Source: Arthrobacter agilis
Lineage (GTDB): Bacteria > Actinomycetota > Actinomycetes > Actinomycetales > Micrococcaceae
NCBI RefSeq assembly: GCF_002157505.1
Contig: NZ_NFSC01000031.1
Location: 930,001-994,000, forward strand
Length of the DNA stretch: 64,000 bases
Reading direction: 5' to 3'
Notes under the pieces: generated by a model
Database searches by the model: none
Told to the model about the DNA's origin: nothing
The model's input: only the letters and a program-made list of their open reading frames with translations
Program-made: the position numbers and the translations under genes
In this document: positions 27,673-36,645 of the stretch, in pieces
Layout of the letters: each line of letters opens with the position of its first letter
Position numbering within the stretch: position 1 is the first letter of the stretch

Positions 27673-29193
27673 TTATTCCCGGGGTGCGGAGCCCTGGGTG
27701 ATCACTTCCTGGCGGAAGAAGGCCGGGTTGATCCGCGACCACACCAGCATCAGCACCACTCCGAGCAGGATGACGCCGATGCCGAGGATGAACACCATGC
27801 CGACACCGAACAGCTCCGACCCGGAACCGTACTCGGGATCCATGGAGTCGACGGCCGTCTTGAAGAACATGACCAGCAGGATCACGCCGCCGAGCAGCGG
27901 TGCCAGGAACCGGAAGAACATGTGGCGGATGCTCGAGAACGCCTGCGCCCGGAAGTACCAGACGCACGCCAGGGCGGTGATGCCGTAGTAGAAGCAGATC
28001 ATCAGGCCGAGGGCCGTGATGGTGTCCCAGAGGGCGTTCTCGGAGACCAGCCGGGTGAACACGTAGAAACCGGCGGCGGCGACGGCCGCGGCGACGGTCG
28101 CGAAGCTCGGCGACTTGTGCTGTGGGCTGATCCGCCCGTAGCCCTCGGGCAGGGCCTTGTAGTGGCCCATCGCCAGCAGCGTGCGCGCCGGGGAGACGAA
28201 CGTGGACTGCAGGGACGCGGCCGAGGAACTGAGCACGGCCATGGACATGAGGATGGCGAAGGGGCCCATGACAGGACCTGCGAGCGTCGCGAAGATGCTT
28301 TCCTGGTTGTCCGGGTTGCCCGCGCCCAGTTCGCCCTCGCCCACGCCGGCGAAGGCGAGGGTCGCGAGCGCGACCGTGAGGTAGATGACGACGATGACGA
28401 AGACGGTCAGCGCACCCGCGCGGCCCGGTGTCTTCTTCGGGTTGGTGGTCTCCTCGCTCATCGTGAGGGTCACGTCCCATCCCCAGTAGATGAAGATCGA
28501 GAGCGAGACGCCCGCGGCGAAGGCGGAGAAGGATCCGACGGCGAACGGGTTGAACCACTCCGCACTGATGGGCGTCGCGTCGAAGGCGGTGCCGTCGGCG
28601 ACGTGGAGGAAGGCTGCGATCGCGAACCAGGCGAGGACCACGAGCTGGAAGGTGACGAGCACGTACTGGACCGTCTTGGTGGCCTCCATCCCGCGGTACG
28701 AGACGTAGCAGGCGAGGGCGATGAACACGAGTGTCGTCGCGATGTTCACCGGCAGGTTCAGCGTGAGGTCCGCGATGGCGGGATCATTCAGCAGCTGGGC
28801 GAGCATCAGGTAGAAGAAGTCCACCGCGACGGCGGCGAGGTTGGACAGCACGATCACGGTGGCGGCCACACTCGCCCAGCCGCTGATCCAGCCGACCCAG
28901 GGCCCGAAGGCCCGCGTGGCCCAGGTGAAGGACGTCCCGGAGTCCGGCATGGAGTTGTTCAGCTCGCGGTAGCCGAGGGCCACGAGCAGCATGGGGATGA
29001 AGCCCACCAGGAAGATGGCCGGGAGGTTGACCCCCACCTCCGCGACGGTGGGGCCGAGGGCTGCGGTCAGGGTGTAGGCGGGGGCCACGGAGGACACCCC
29101 GATCACGACGGCGCCCAGCAGGCCTACGGTCCCGGAGTCCAGGCCCTTGCTGCTGAGTCCTGTTCCCCTTTGTGTTGTCTCGTCGATGCTCAT
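27673..29193 (-). CDS. APC-family amino acid/polyamine permease
   Basis: A 506-residue permease with about 12 membrane segments. The start STVGLLGAVVIGVSSVAPAYTLTAALG-like block (about residues 21-45) and the SGTSFTWATRAFGPWVGWISGW stretch (in part, about 85-105) are typical of the APC superfamily. Its position in one operon with putrescine oxidase makes putrescine or a related amine the best guess for substrate. The start ATG overlaps the stop of the universal stress protein gene (ATGA), so translation is coupled. A long hairpin follows the gene. Confidence 0.9.
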   Translation of the reverse strand: MSIDETTQRGTGLSSKGLDSGTVGLLGAVVIGVSSVAPAYTLTAALGPTVAEVGVNLPAIFLVGFIPMLLVALGYRELNNSMPDSGTSFTWATRAFGPWVGWISGWASVAATVIVLSNLAAVAVDFFYLMLAQLLNDPAIADLTLNLPVNIATTLVFIALACYVSYRGMEATKTVQYVLVTFQLVVLAWFAIAAFLHVADGTAFDATPISAEWFNPFAVGSFSAFAAGVSLSIFIYWGWDVTLTMSEETTNPKKTPGRAGALTVFVIVVIYLTVALATLAFAGVGEGELGAGNPDNQESIFATLAGPVMGPFAILMSMAVLSSSAASLQSTFVSPARTLLAMGHYKALPEGYGRISPQHKSPSFATVAAAVAAAGFYVFTRLVSENALWDTITALGLMICFYYGITALACVWYFRAQAFSSIRHMFFRFLAPLLGGVILLVMFFKTAVDSMDPEYGSGSELFGVGMVFILGIGVILLGVVLMLVWSRINPAFFRQEVITQGSAPRE

Positions 29194-30083
29194 GCGTCCG
29201 CCTCTGTGGGTAAGGCGCCCGGGCCGGAAGTGGTGCCGGGCGTTGCGTACGTACGCGGGACGACGACCATGGGGATGGTCAGCGTACGTAGGATCTTGTT
29301 GGCCGTGGAGCCGAGGAAGATGCGCATGTGCTGCGCGAGGCGGCTCGATCCGACGAGCAGCACCTCCCCCTCGTCCCAGGCCAGGGCCTCGATGGCCTCC
29401 TCGACGGAGGCGCCTCGCGCGGTCTCGACGCTGACGCGTCCACCTGCGGCGAGCGACGACGCCGCCTCCGCGAGCCGCCGGTTCGCCTCGTCCTCCGCCC
29501 CGCCGGAATCCGGCTGGCCGGCGTCGAGCGAGACGAGGGACACGAGCCGCAGTGGCAGCCCGCGACGGCGGGCCGAGGAGACGGCGACCGAGATGACGTC
29601 GTCGGCGCCCGCCCTCCGCCCGACCGCACACGTCAGGCGTGTGACCGGATCGGTGCGCCGGTAGGACCTGGGGGCCAGGGCCACCGGCACCGGGGACGCA
29701 TGCAGGAGGCTGCGCGCGACATTGCCGACATTGAACCGGGTGGCGAGCCCGCGTGAACTCGCGCCGATCACGATCAGGGACGCCTCGGTGTCCTCGGCCG
29801 CCTGGATGAGGCCCTCCGCGTTCGATTCGGCCCGGACGACGACGCCGCGGGCGGAGACGTCGTCGGGCACGAGGGCGAGCCCCTGGTCCATCCACTCCCG
29901 CATCTGCTGGGACAGGAGGCTGTCGAAGCCCTTGCCCGGCGGGTAGGCACCGGCGTAGGGCGAGTGCTCGGGCGTGACGAGGACCAGGTCCAGGGTGGCG
30001 TCCTGTCGGCGCGCGAGGGCGACGGCCAGGCAGACGGCGTCATGCCCGCGCTCGTCCGCCGTGTAGCCGACGATATAGCGCAC
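29190..30083 (-). CDS. Tandem universal stress protein (UspA family)
   Basis: A 297-residue protein with two Usp domains. The first (about residues 1-140) ends in SLIVIGASSRGLATRFNVGNVARSLLHASPVPVALAP, whose G-2x-G-9x-G(S/N)-like motif predicts ATP binding. The second (about 155-285) ends in VLLVGSSRLAQHMRIFLGSTANKILRTLTIPMVVV. The GTG at 30083 starts two bases after the oxidase stop (30086), so it is embedded in the putrescine oxidase-permease operon. A Usp joined to a transporter often modulates it. This role is an inference from gene order. Confidence 0.87.
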   Translation of the reverse strand: MRYIVGYTADERGHDAVCLAVALARRQDATLDLVLVTPEHSPYAGAYPPGKGFDSLLSQQMREWMDQGLALVPDDVSARGVVVRAESNAEGLIQAAEDTEASLIVIGASSRGLATRFNVGNVARSLLHASPVPVALAPRSYRRTDPVTRLTCAVGRRAGADDVISVAVSSARRRGLPLRLVSLVSLDAGQPDSGGAEDEANRRLAEAASSLAAGGRVSVETARGASVEEAIEALAWDEGEVLLVGSSRLAQHMRIFLGSTANKILRTLTIPMVVVPRTYATPGTTSGPGALPTEADA

Positions 30084-30085
30084 CC

Positions 30086-31489
30086 TCAGGATTCCCGGCC
30101 GGACGCTGCGGACTGCAGTCCGGAGGCGAGCGCCCGGTGGATGGCCGCGGCGGTGCGCTGCCCCATCCGGATGGCGCCGTCGACGTGCTGGTAGCCCTCG
30201 GCCGCGATGTCCGAGCAGGACCAGTAGATGGGGCCGACCGGGGTGCGCTGGTCCCGGCCGTAGCGGTGCAGGCCACCGAGGTCGTAGCTCGACGCGTACG
30301 CGCCGCGCGTCCACTCCTCCGAGGCCCAGTCGGACTCGTAGTACACCTCGGGTTCGAGCGCCTGGGGGCCGAGGAACCCGGCGATCGAGGCGAGGATCCG
30401 TTCACGGCGCTCGTGCGGGGCGAGTTCGAACATCGCATCGGCCTTCTCGTCGGAGATGAAGCCGACCAGGGTGCCGCGGGGGTCCTCGTGATTGGTGTTG
30501 TCGTAGACCTCCTGGACGATCGAGTCGGCGCTGAACCCGGTTCCGGAGAGGCCTTCCTCGCGCCAGAACGGCGTGGCGTAGACGGCATGCACCTTGATCA
30601 CGAGACCGAGCGACTGGTGCTGGTGCATCTGGTGCTGCCGGCGCGGCAGCGGCGGCTCGTAGCTGATGCGCGAGTAGAGGTTCGGCGGAACGGCGACGAC
30701 GGCGTACCGCGCATTGACCGTCGCCGTGTCCGAGACGACCGTCACGCCGTCGCGCTCGTCCATGCCGCTCCAGCGCAGGGTGCGGACCGGGCTCGAAAGG
30801 ACCACGTCCTCCCCCAGTTCCGCCGCCATGCGCTCGGATACGGACTGCATGCCGCCGATGACGCGCTTGTCGAGGATGAAGTCCTCGTCCACGAGGTTCG
30901 AGAACGAGCCGGCGGTCGCTGCCATGAGGATCGCCTGCAGGGTGGAGAAGGAGTGGGCGGGCTTGGTCAGCATGCCGCCGGCAATGAACAGGCCGATGTT
31001 GTTGCAGGCCTCTTCGTCATCCGACTGCTGCCGCAGCCAGTGGTGGAAGGAGATGGTGTCCAGGGCGCGGGCGTCGGGGTGGTTCCAGGGTGCCTCGGGT
31101 CCGGCCTCCGCCACGAGGCGGTCCAGGAGGGTGATGAGGCGCTCCATCTCCTCCCGCGTGTAGTCGCTCACGGGGAACATCTCCCCGGTGTAGCGGACGG
31201 GCTTCCCGTCGGGGCCGATGTAGACGGAGTCGCCCTCGCGGTAGCGGGAGAACGTCCCGAGGCCCAGTTCGTCGAGTAGCCCGATGAGGGCGGTCTGGTC
31301 CGGGGAGACCCACTGCCCCCCGACCTCGATGACGGCACCGTCGATGACGTCGGTATGCGTCCGTCCGCCCACGCGGTCCCGCGCTTCGACGACGGCGACC
31401 GAATGGCCTGCCTTCCTCAGTTCCCGTGCGGCGGTGAGGCCGGACGGCCCCGCTCCGATGACGACGACGTCGCGCTCGATGATTTTCAC
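30086..31489 (-). CDS. Flavin monoamine oxidase, putrescine oxidase type
   Basis: A 467-residue FAD amine oxidase that should convert putrescine to 4-aminobutyraldehyde, ammonia and peroxide. FAD binding: DVVVIGAGPSGLTAARELRKAGHSVAVVEARDRVGGRT (in part, about residues 7-44). The substrate side has GQWVSPDQTAL, and the C-terminal FAD loop is YWSCSDIAAEGYQHVDGAIRMG. Length and sequence fit actinobacterial putrescine oxidases (Kocuria/Rhodococcus Puo). The GTG at 31489 is supported by AGGA; an upstream in-frame ATG (31540) lies in the operator and is unlikely. A divergent TetR gene shares its promoter region. Tyramine or another primary amine cannot be excluded. Confidence 0.9.
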   Translation of the reverse strand: MKIIERDVVVIGAGPSGLTAARELRKAGHSVAVVEARDRVGGRTHTDVIDGAVIEVGGQWVSPDQTALIGLLDELGLGTFSRYREGDSVYIGPDGKPVRYTGEMFPVSDYTREEMERLITLLDRLVAEAGPEAPWNHPDARALDTISFHHWLRQQSDDEEACNNIGLFIAGGMLTKPAHSFSTLQAILMAATAGSFSNLVDEDFILDKRVIGGMQSVSERMAAELGEDVVLSSPVRTLRWSGMDERDGVTVVSDTATVNARYAVVAVPPNLYSRISYEPPLPRRQHQMHQHQSLGLVIKVHAVYATPFWREEGLSGTGFSADSIVQEVYDNTNHEDPRGTLVGFISDEKADAMFELAPHERRERILASIAGFLGPQALEPEVYYESDWASEEWTRGAYASSYDLGGLHRYGRDQRTPVGPIYWSCSDIAAEGYQHVDGAIRMGQRTAAAIHRALASGLQSAASGRES

Positions 31490-31524
31490 GTGTTCCTCCC
31501 GGGCCCGCATGACACAGGCCACTA

Positions 31525-31541
31525 AATGAATGGCGTTCATT
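31525..31541. promoter_or_regulatory. TetR operator in the putrescine oxidase/tetR gap
   Basis: AATGAATGGCGTTCATT: perfect 6 bp arms (AATGAA/TTCATT) with 5 bp between. A TACTAT -10 for the regulator gene lies at 31551-31556, 9 bp away. The regulator most likely represses both directions from here. Confidence 0.7.
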
Positions 31542-31626
31542 ATTTCGCCCTACTATAGCCATGGGTGCCTCCGGAGGGAAGGGTGCGCCCGTAGAGTTAA
31601 CGCCACCGCAACAGGGAGCAGGATCC

Positions 31627-32298
31627 ATGACCGCAGCTTCATCGGCACCCCGGCGCGCGGGGCGGCCTCCGCGCAGCGTCCTCTCGAGGGACCGCATCAC
31701 CGGGGCGGCCCTCGACCTCATCGCCGCCGAGGGCTACGAGGGGCTGACCATGTCGGCCCTCGCCCGACGGCTGCGCGTGGCACCCTCGGCCCTCTACAAC
31801 CACGCCGAGTCGAAGCAGGAAGTGCTCCGCTGGGTGCAGGACCATGTCATGACCATGGTGGATTTCAGCGCCTTCGCGGACGAGCCGTGGGACGAGGCCG
31901 TCCGGCAGTGGGCCTGGTCCTACCGGGAGGTCTTCGCGCGGCACGCGCCCCTGATCCCCGTCATCGCCGTGCTGCCCGTGACCGATGCCGCCGAGACCCT
32001 GCGCATGTACGAGGAGGTGGCCCAGGGCTTCCTGCGGGCGGGCTGGCCGGAGGACCGGATCGTACCGGCGATCGTGGCGCTGGAGTCCTTCATCTACGGC
32101 TCGGCGCTCGACGTCGCCGCCCCCGGCGACATCTTCGACTCGGGAACCCTGGCCCACCAGTTTCCCGTCTTCACCTCCGCGGTGCGCCGCGCCACCGATT
32201 CGGCGGGTTCCGAAGGCGCTGCCGACGCCGCCTTCCGCGCAGGGCTCGACGGCATGATCGCCGGCCTGCGCCAGCAGCTGGCGGCCTATTCGTCCTGA
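31627..32298 (+). CDS. TetR-family regulator of amine catabolism
   Basis: A 223-residue TetR protein. The DNA-binding domain (about residues 18-65) contains GLTMSALARRLRVAPSALYNHAESKQEVLRWV; the C-terminal region resembles TetR_C_33-type ligand domains with ALESFIYGSALD. It is divergent from the putrescine oxidase operon, with a palindrome between them, so putrescine or its aldehyde is the probable inducer. The ATG at 31627 has AGGGAG upstream; an ATG at 31561 is too near the -10 box to be used. The 3' end overlaps that of the next, convergent TetR gene by 13 bp. Confidence 0.88.
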   Translation: MTAASSAPRRAGRPPRSVLSRDRITGAALDLIAAEGYEGLTMSALARRLRVAPSALYNHAESKQEVLRWVQDHVMTMVDFSAFADEPWDEAVRQWAWSYREVFARHAPLIPVIAVLPVTDAAETLRMYEEVAQGFLRAGWPEDRIVPAIVALESFIYGSALDVAAPGDIFDSGTLAHQFPVFTSAVRRATDSAGSEGAADAAFRAGLDGMIAGLRQQLAAYSS

Positions 32299-32864
32299 CG
32301 CGCGGGCCGGACGAGCTGCCCCATCCGGTATGCGGTGGAGTGCAGCACGTCGGGGAACGTGTCGCTGTCGCTGTCGAGCCAGTCTGTCAGTGCGATCTCG
32401 AACACCAGAACGCCGTACCGCGCCACCAGGCGTGCTTCTCGTCCGCCCACGCCCTGCCCCGCGAGCGCCTCCGTGATGACTCCTGCGAGGAGGACGTTCT
32501 TCAGCAGCTCGCGTTCGCGCAGACCCTGGTCCGAGCCGATGATGGCACGCCGGGCCTGCAGGTCGGGCCTCCAGCCCTCGAACATCCCGGCTGCCATCGC
32601 CTCGAACCCGTGCATCACGATCCCGAGCGGTGACAGGAATGCGGGCGCCCCGGCGACGAGGGACGCGACGACGGCAGGGAGTTCCCGCTCGCGCAGGAAG
32701 AGCACCTCGCGCTTGTCGGGGAAGTGGCGGAAGAACGTGCGGGTGGTGAGGCCCGCACGGGTGGCGATCTCGGGTACGGAGGTCCCCGCATAGCCCTGTT
32801 CAGTGAAGAGCTCGAGCGCCGCGCGTTCGAGGCGCAGCGCTGCGTCCGGTGCCCATCGACTCAT
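32286..32864 (-). CDS. TetR-family regulator, autoregulated
   Basis: A 192-residue TetR protein. The helix-turn-helix covers about residues 10-55 (TSVPEIATRAGLTTRTFFRHFPDKREVLF) and the C-terminal domain has the TALTDW-like block (EIALTDWLDSDSD). The ATG at 32864 lies 6 nt after TACGGT (leaderless), and a perfect ATGACA/TGTCAT palindrome stands just upstream, the position for self-repression. The neighbouring rightward gene is an acetyltransferase, the only other gene that could share the operator. Its ligand is unknown. Confidence 0.85.
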   Translation of the reverse strand: MSRWAPDAALRLERAALELFTEQGYAGTSVPEIATRAGLTTRTFFRHFPDKREVLFLRERELPAVVASLVAGAPAFLSPLGIVMHGFEAMAAGMFEGWRPDLQARRAIIGSDQGLRERELLKNVLLAGVITEALAGQGVGGREARLVARYGVLVFEIALTDWLDSDSDTFPDVLHSTAYRMGQLVRPARQDE

Positions 32865-32870
32865 GCGTTC

Positions 32871-32876
32871 ACCGTA
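32871..32876 (-). promoter_or_regulatory. -10 box of the second tetR gene, leaderless promoter
   Basis: TACGGT on the reverse strand, 6 nt before the ATG at 32864. Confidence 0.5.
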
Positions 32877-32880
32877 GCTG

Positions 32881-32915
32881 ATGACACGACATGTCATGAC
32901 GACGCCGTGATGACA
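32881..32915. promoter_or_regulatory. Triple half-site TetR operator
   Basis: ATGACA (32881-32886), TGTCAT (32892-32897) and a third half-site ATGACA (32910-32915). The first two make a 17 bp palindrome immediately upstream of the -10 box; the third forms a wider inverted pair with the second. Confidence 0.6.
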
Positions 32916-33045
32916 CGGAGTGACGTCGTCATCGTGGAATACCTGCAGGGACGGAGGCGAGCAGTCGCCAGCAGTCCTCGGCGACGTGCGGGAGGGCGTT
33001 CCGGCGCGGACGTGGTGGTGCGACGACCTGGTGAGCCTACTGATT

Positions 33046-33090
33046 GCTAGAAGAACTAGCTTTACGGATGCCGAGCTAGCTGTTACGGTC
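33046..33090 (+). promoter_or_regulatory. Direct and inverted repeats before the acetyltransferase gene
   Basis: GCTAGAAGAACTAGC is a palindrome (33046-33060). CTAGCTTTACGG and CTAGCTGTTACGG form an imperfect direct repeat 21 nt apart, about two helical turns. TACGGT near 33084 could be the -10 for the gene at 33144. Confidence 0.4.
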
Positions 33091-33143
33091 TGAAGACGGT
33101 CAAGCAACGGCCCACCCCTTTTTCCGATTATTCGAGGTTCGTC

Positions 33144-33743
33144 ATGTCTGTTGCCCCTCTCTCCCCAGCCCCCTCGCAGCACGCGGAGTACGGCTCCCGG
33201 AGCGCCTGGTCGGACCTGGACGCTGTGGACTTCGCCCCCGCGCCGGACTCGCCCGCGGCCCTCGGCCCGGCCGTTCCCGATGTCCCCCACGACCTGTCCG
33301 CCCTGTCCACCCGCGAGCTCCGCGTCCTGTGCAACCAGCTGTACCGCGTACTGGACACCGATTTCCCGCCCTTCGGCCTGCAGGAAGACTACGAAGCCGT
33401 GGTCGAGGTCCTCGCCGACCGCGAGGCCCGGGCAGCCGAACGCTCCGAGAGCGAGAAGCTGCGCGAGAAGTTCCGCGACAATCCCGTGAACTCACGCTTC
33501 GAGCTCTTCCACGACGGCACCATGGTGGGCTACGTGAAGTACGACATGCGGGCCGGACGCATCCGCCTGCTCGAGACCGTCGTCGGTCCCGAGCACCGCG
33601 GCGCCGGGCTGGAGCCCGTCCTCGTGCGGGAAGCCCTGCTGAACGCCCACCGCCGCCGCCTCGCGCCGATCCCGTACTGCAGGCACGCACAGGCCTTCCT
33701 GGCCGAGAACCCGCAGTTCCGGGCGCTCATCCCCGTGGGCTGA
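33144..33743 (+). CDS. GNAT-like N-acetyltransferase (YjdJ type)
   Basis: A 199-residue protein. The first 100 residues are a hydrophilic extension of no known fold, including ALSTRELRVLCNQLYRVLDTDFPPFGLQEDYE. The last 90 residues form a small GNAT-type domain of the YjdJ/Gcn5-related class: NSRFELFHDGTMVGYVKYDMRAGRIRLLETVV, then EHRGAGLEPVLVREAL as acetyl-CoA loop and PYCRHAQAFLAENP at the end. Substrate unknown. GAGG precedes the ATG. A very strong hairpin follows 17 bp after the stop. Confidence 0.8.
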   Translation: MSVAPLSPAPSQHAEYGSRSAWSDLDAVDFAPAPDSPAALGPAVPDVPHDLSALSTRELRVLCNQLYRVLDTDFPPFGLQEDYEAVVEVLADREARAAERSESEKLREKFRDNPVNSRFELFHDGTMVGYVKYDMRAGRIRLLETVVGPEHRGAGLEPVLVREALLNAHRRRLAPIPYCRHAQAFLAENPQFRALIPVG

Positions 33744-33759
33744 CCGCCCTCCAACGAAA

Positions 33760-33788
33760 GAAGGCCCGCAGCAGCGCTGCGGGCCTTC
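33760..33788. terminator. Bidirectional terminator between acetyltransferase and gabT
   Basis: GAAGGCCCGCAGC and GCTGCGGGCCTTC form a perfect 13 bp stem with a 3 nt loop; A-rich on the left and T-containing on the right, so it can stop both convergent transcripts. Confidence 0.85.
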
Positions 33789-33802
33789 TGCGTGCTAGGT
33801 CG

Positions 33803-35188
33803 TCAGCCGGCGTTCACCGTGCGGATCGCATTCGTCAGCACGTCGAGGCCGTCCGCCAGCAGCTCGTCGGTGATGACGAGCGGCGGCAGCAGGCGGACGA
33901 CGTTGCCGTACGTACCGCAGGTCAGGATGATGACGCCCTCGCGCAGGCACAGTGCGGCGATCGCCTTGGTCGCGTCGGCGTTGGGCGCCTTGCTCCCGCG
34001 TTCCACGAACTCGATCGCGAGCATCCCACCGCGGCCTCGGAGCTCACCGACGATACTGGCGTCGCCCAGCTCGGACTGCAGGGCGGCGAAACGCTCCGTG
34101 ACCTGGGCCTCGATGTGCCGGGCCCGGCCGGCAAGGTCCTGTTCCTTCATGGAGGAGATCGCACCCAGCGCGGCTGCACACGCCACGGGGTTGCCACCGT
34201 AGGTGCCGCCGAGGCCGCCGGCGTGGACGGAGTCGAGCAGGTCCGCCCGGCCCGTGATGGCCGAGAGCGGCAAGCCGCCGGCAATGCCCTTCGCCATCGT
34301 GATGATGTCCGGCACCACGCCCTCGTGGTTCACCGCGAACCACTCGCCGGTGCGGCAGAAGCCCGACTGGACCTCGTCGGCGATGAACACGACGCCGTTG
34401 GCCTTGGCCCACTCGGCCAGGGCCGGGAGGAAGCCGTCGGCAGGGACGATGAAGCCGCCCTCACCCTGCACGGGCTCGATGATGATCGCAGCGACCGACC
34501 CGGCGCCGATCTGCTTCTCGATCATCGTGATGGCGCGCTGCGCCGCCTCGGGCCCCGTGATCGCGGGATTCTCCTCGCGGAACGGGTAGCTCATCGGCAC
34601 ACGGTAGATCTCGGGGGCGAACGGACCGAAGTTGGTCTTGTAGGGCATGGCCTTGGCCGTCAGCGCCATCGTCAGGTTGGTGCGGCCGTGGTACGCGTGG
34701 TCGAACGCGACGACGGCATCCCTGCCGGTGGCCAGGCGTGCCACCTTGACCGCGTTCTCCACGGCCTCGGCGCCCGAGTTGAACAGGACGGTGCGCTTCT
34801 CGAAGTCGCCGGGGGTCAGCTCGTTGAGCTGCTCGGCAACGGCAATGTACCCCTCGTAGGGCGTGACCATGAAGCAGGTGTGGGTGAAGTGCTCGGCCTG
34901 CTCCTTCACGGCCCCGACGACGGCGGGATCGGAGGCTCCGACGGTCGTCACGGCGATGCCCGAGCCGAAGTCGATGAAGGAGTTGCCGTCGACGTCGTGG
35001 ATCACGCCACCGTCGGCATCGGCGACGTAGACGGGGACCGTCGAGGCGACACCCTTGGCGACGACGGAGGCGCGCCGGGCGGCGAGTTCCGTGGACTTGG
35101 GGCCGGGGAAGTCACCGTTGATGCGGCGCTTCTGCTCGAGCCGAAAGTTCGGCGCGACCGCGCCGGAAGGAGTTGCGTATGTTGTCAT
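33803..35188 (-). CDS. gabT: 4-aminobutyrate aminotransferase
   Basis: A 461-residue class III PLP transaminase that converts GABA and 2-oxoglutarate to succinate semialdehyde and glutamate. Visible signatures are DFGSGIAVTTVGASDPAV (about residues 72-89), the VEPVQGEGGFIVP block (about 232-244), IADEVQSGFCRTG (about 264-276) and the PLP-Lys region IITMAKGIAGGLPLSAI (about 289-305). AAGGAA precedes the ATG. It is downstream of the gamma-aminobutyraldehyde dehydrogenase gene in the same direction with a 26 nt gap, so it forms a two-gene operon. No succinate semialdehyde dehydrogenase is in the window. Confidence 0.95.
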   Translation of the reverse strand: MTTYATPSGAVAPNFRLEQKRRINGDFPGPKSTELAARRASVVAKGVASTVPVYVADADGGVIHDVDGNSFIDFGSGIAVTTVGASDPAVVGAVKEQAEHFTHTCFMVTPYEGYIAVAEQLNELTPGDFEKRTVLFNSGAEAVENAVKVARLATGRDAVVAFDHAYHGRTNLTMALTAKAMPYKTNFGPFAPEIYRVPMSYPFREENPAITGPEAAQRAITMIEKQIGAGSVAAIIIEPVQGEGGFIVPADGFLPALAEWAKANGVVFIADEVQSGFCRTGEWFAVNHEGVVPDIITMAKGIAGGLPLSAITGRADLLDSVHAGGLGGTYGGNPVACAAALGAISSMKEQDLAGRARHIEAQVTERFAALQSELGDASIVGELRGRGGMLAIEFVERGSKAPNADATKAIAALCLREGVIILTCGTYGNVVRLLPPLVITDELLADGLDVLTNAIRTVNAG

Positions 35189-35214
35189 GCGAGTTCCTTA
35201 TCTAGACGGGACGA

Positions 35215-36645
35215 TCAGACGTCCAGCACGCTCATGACGTGCTTGATGCGGGTGTAGTCCTCCACGCCGTACATGGAGAGGTCCTTGCCGTAGCCGGAGT
35301 GCTTGAAGCCGCCGTGCGGCATCTCGGCGGTGAGCATGATGTGCGTGTTGATCCACACGGCGCCGAAATCGAGGTCGCGGGAGACGCGCATCGCGGTTCC
35401 GTGGTTCGAGGTCCAGACGCTGGAGGCGAGGGCGTAGTCCACGCCGTTGGCGAGCTCCACCGCCTCCTCCTCCGTGGAGAACGTCTGCACGGTGAGGATC
35501 GGCCCGAAGGTCTCCTGCTGTACCACGGGATCGTCCTGGCGGGCGCCGGTGATGATGGTGGGTTCGAAGAAGTAGCCCTTCGTCCCCGCACGCTTGCCGC
35601 CGGTCGCGATGCTGCAGTGGGCGGGCAGCGCGTCGACGACCGCGTTGACGGCGTTGAAGTGGTTGATGTTGTTGAGCGGCCCGAAGTAGTTCTCGGAGTC
35701 GTCCTCGCTGCCCGTCTTCAGGGTGGCGGTGTGGGCGACCATGGCGGCGACGAGGTCGTCGTGCGCCTCCTCCTGCACGAGCACGCGCGTGATCGCGGTG
35801 CAGTCCTGGCCGGCGTTGAAGAACGCGAACTCCGTGATCGCCTCGGCGGTCTTCGTGAGGTCTGCGTCGGCGAAGACGATGGCGGGTGCCTTGCCGCCCA
35901 GTTCCAGGTGGGCCCGCTTGAGGTCCTTGGCCGCGGCGGTCGCGACGGCGATCCCGGCGCGCACGGATCCGGTGATCGACACGAGGCCGGGCACGGGGTG
36001 CTCGATCATCGCGGCGCCGGTCTCGCCCGTGCCGAGGACGACGTTCAGGACGCCGTCGGGCAGGATGCCCTGGGTGAGGCGCGCCAGAACGAGGGTGGAC
36101 TCGGGCGTCGTGTCACTGGGCTTGAGCACGACGGTGTTCCCGGCGGCGAGCGCGGGGCCGATCTTCCAGATGGCCATGAGGAACGGGTAGTTCCACGGGG
36201 CCACCTGGGCGACGACGCCGATGGGCTCCCGGCGCACGAACGACGTGTGGCCTTCGAGGTACTCGCCCGCCGACTTGCCCTCGAGGATGCGCGCCGCGCC
36301 GGCGAAGAACCGCAGCTGGTCGGCTCCGGCGGCCACCTCCTCGGCCGCGATCATCTCGCGTACCTGGCCCGTGTTGCGGTGCTGCGCCTCGACGAGCTCG
36401 TCGCTCGCGGCCTCGACCGCGTCGGCGAGCCGAAGCAGCAGGAGCTGGCGCTGGCTGGGCGTGGTCCGCTTCCACGTGGTGAAGGCGCGTGCCGCGGCCT
36501 GCATGGCATCGTCGACGTCCGCGGGGGTGGAGACGGGTGACTGGGCCACCACTTCCCCGTTGGTCGGGTTGACGATGTCCAGGAGTTCGGTCCCGGCCGG
36601 CGTCACGAACACGCCGTCGATGTAGTTCTGAAGGGTCTCAGCCAC
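35215..36645 (-). CDS. Gamma-aminobutyraldehyde dehydrogenase (aldehyde dehydrogenase)
   Basis: A 476-residue NAD-dependent aldehyde dehydrogenase. The catalytic Glu is in HLELGGKAPAIVF (about 247-259) and the nucleophile Cys in NAGQDCTAITR (about 281-291). The closest type is the 4-aminobutyraldehyde dehydrogenase (PatD/YdcW) of putrescine breakdown, which matches its neighbours putrescine oxidase and gabT; succinate semialdehyde as substrate is a weaker alternative. The start is GTG at 36645 with AAAGG upstream. It is divergent from a PucR-type regulator, which likely activates it. Confidence 0.9.
   Translation of the reverse strand: MAETLQNYIDGVFVTPAGTELLDIVNPTNGEVVAQSPVSTPADVDDAMQAAARAFTTWKRTTPSQRQLLLLRLADAVEAASDELVEAQHRNTGQVREMIAAEEVAAGADQLRFFAGAARILEGKSAGEYLEGHTSFVRREPIGVVAQVAPWNYPFLMAIWKIGPALAAGNTVVLKPSDTTPESTLVLARLTQGILPDGVLNVVLGTGETGAAMIEHPVPGLVSITGSVRAGIAVATAAAKDLKRAHLELGGKAPAIVFADADLTKTAEAITEFAFFNAGQDCTAITRVLVQEEAHDDLVAAMVAHTATLKTGSEDDSENYFGPLNNINHFNAVNAVVDALPAHCSIATGGKRAGTKGYFFEPTIITGARQDDPVVQQETFGPILTVQTFSTEEEAVELANGVDYALASSVWTSNHGTAMRVSRDLDFGAVWINTHIMLTAEMPHGGFKHSGYGKDLSMYGVEDYTRIKHVMSVLDV

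Noticed and set aside
27535..29664. A 709-residue forward frame opposite the permease and Usp genes
   Set aside because: Asp/Glu/Gly/His-rich shadow of two clear genes.
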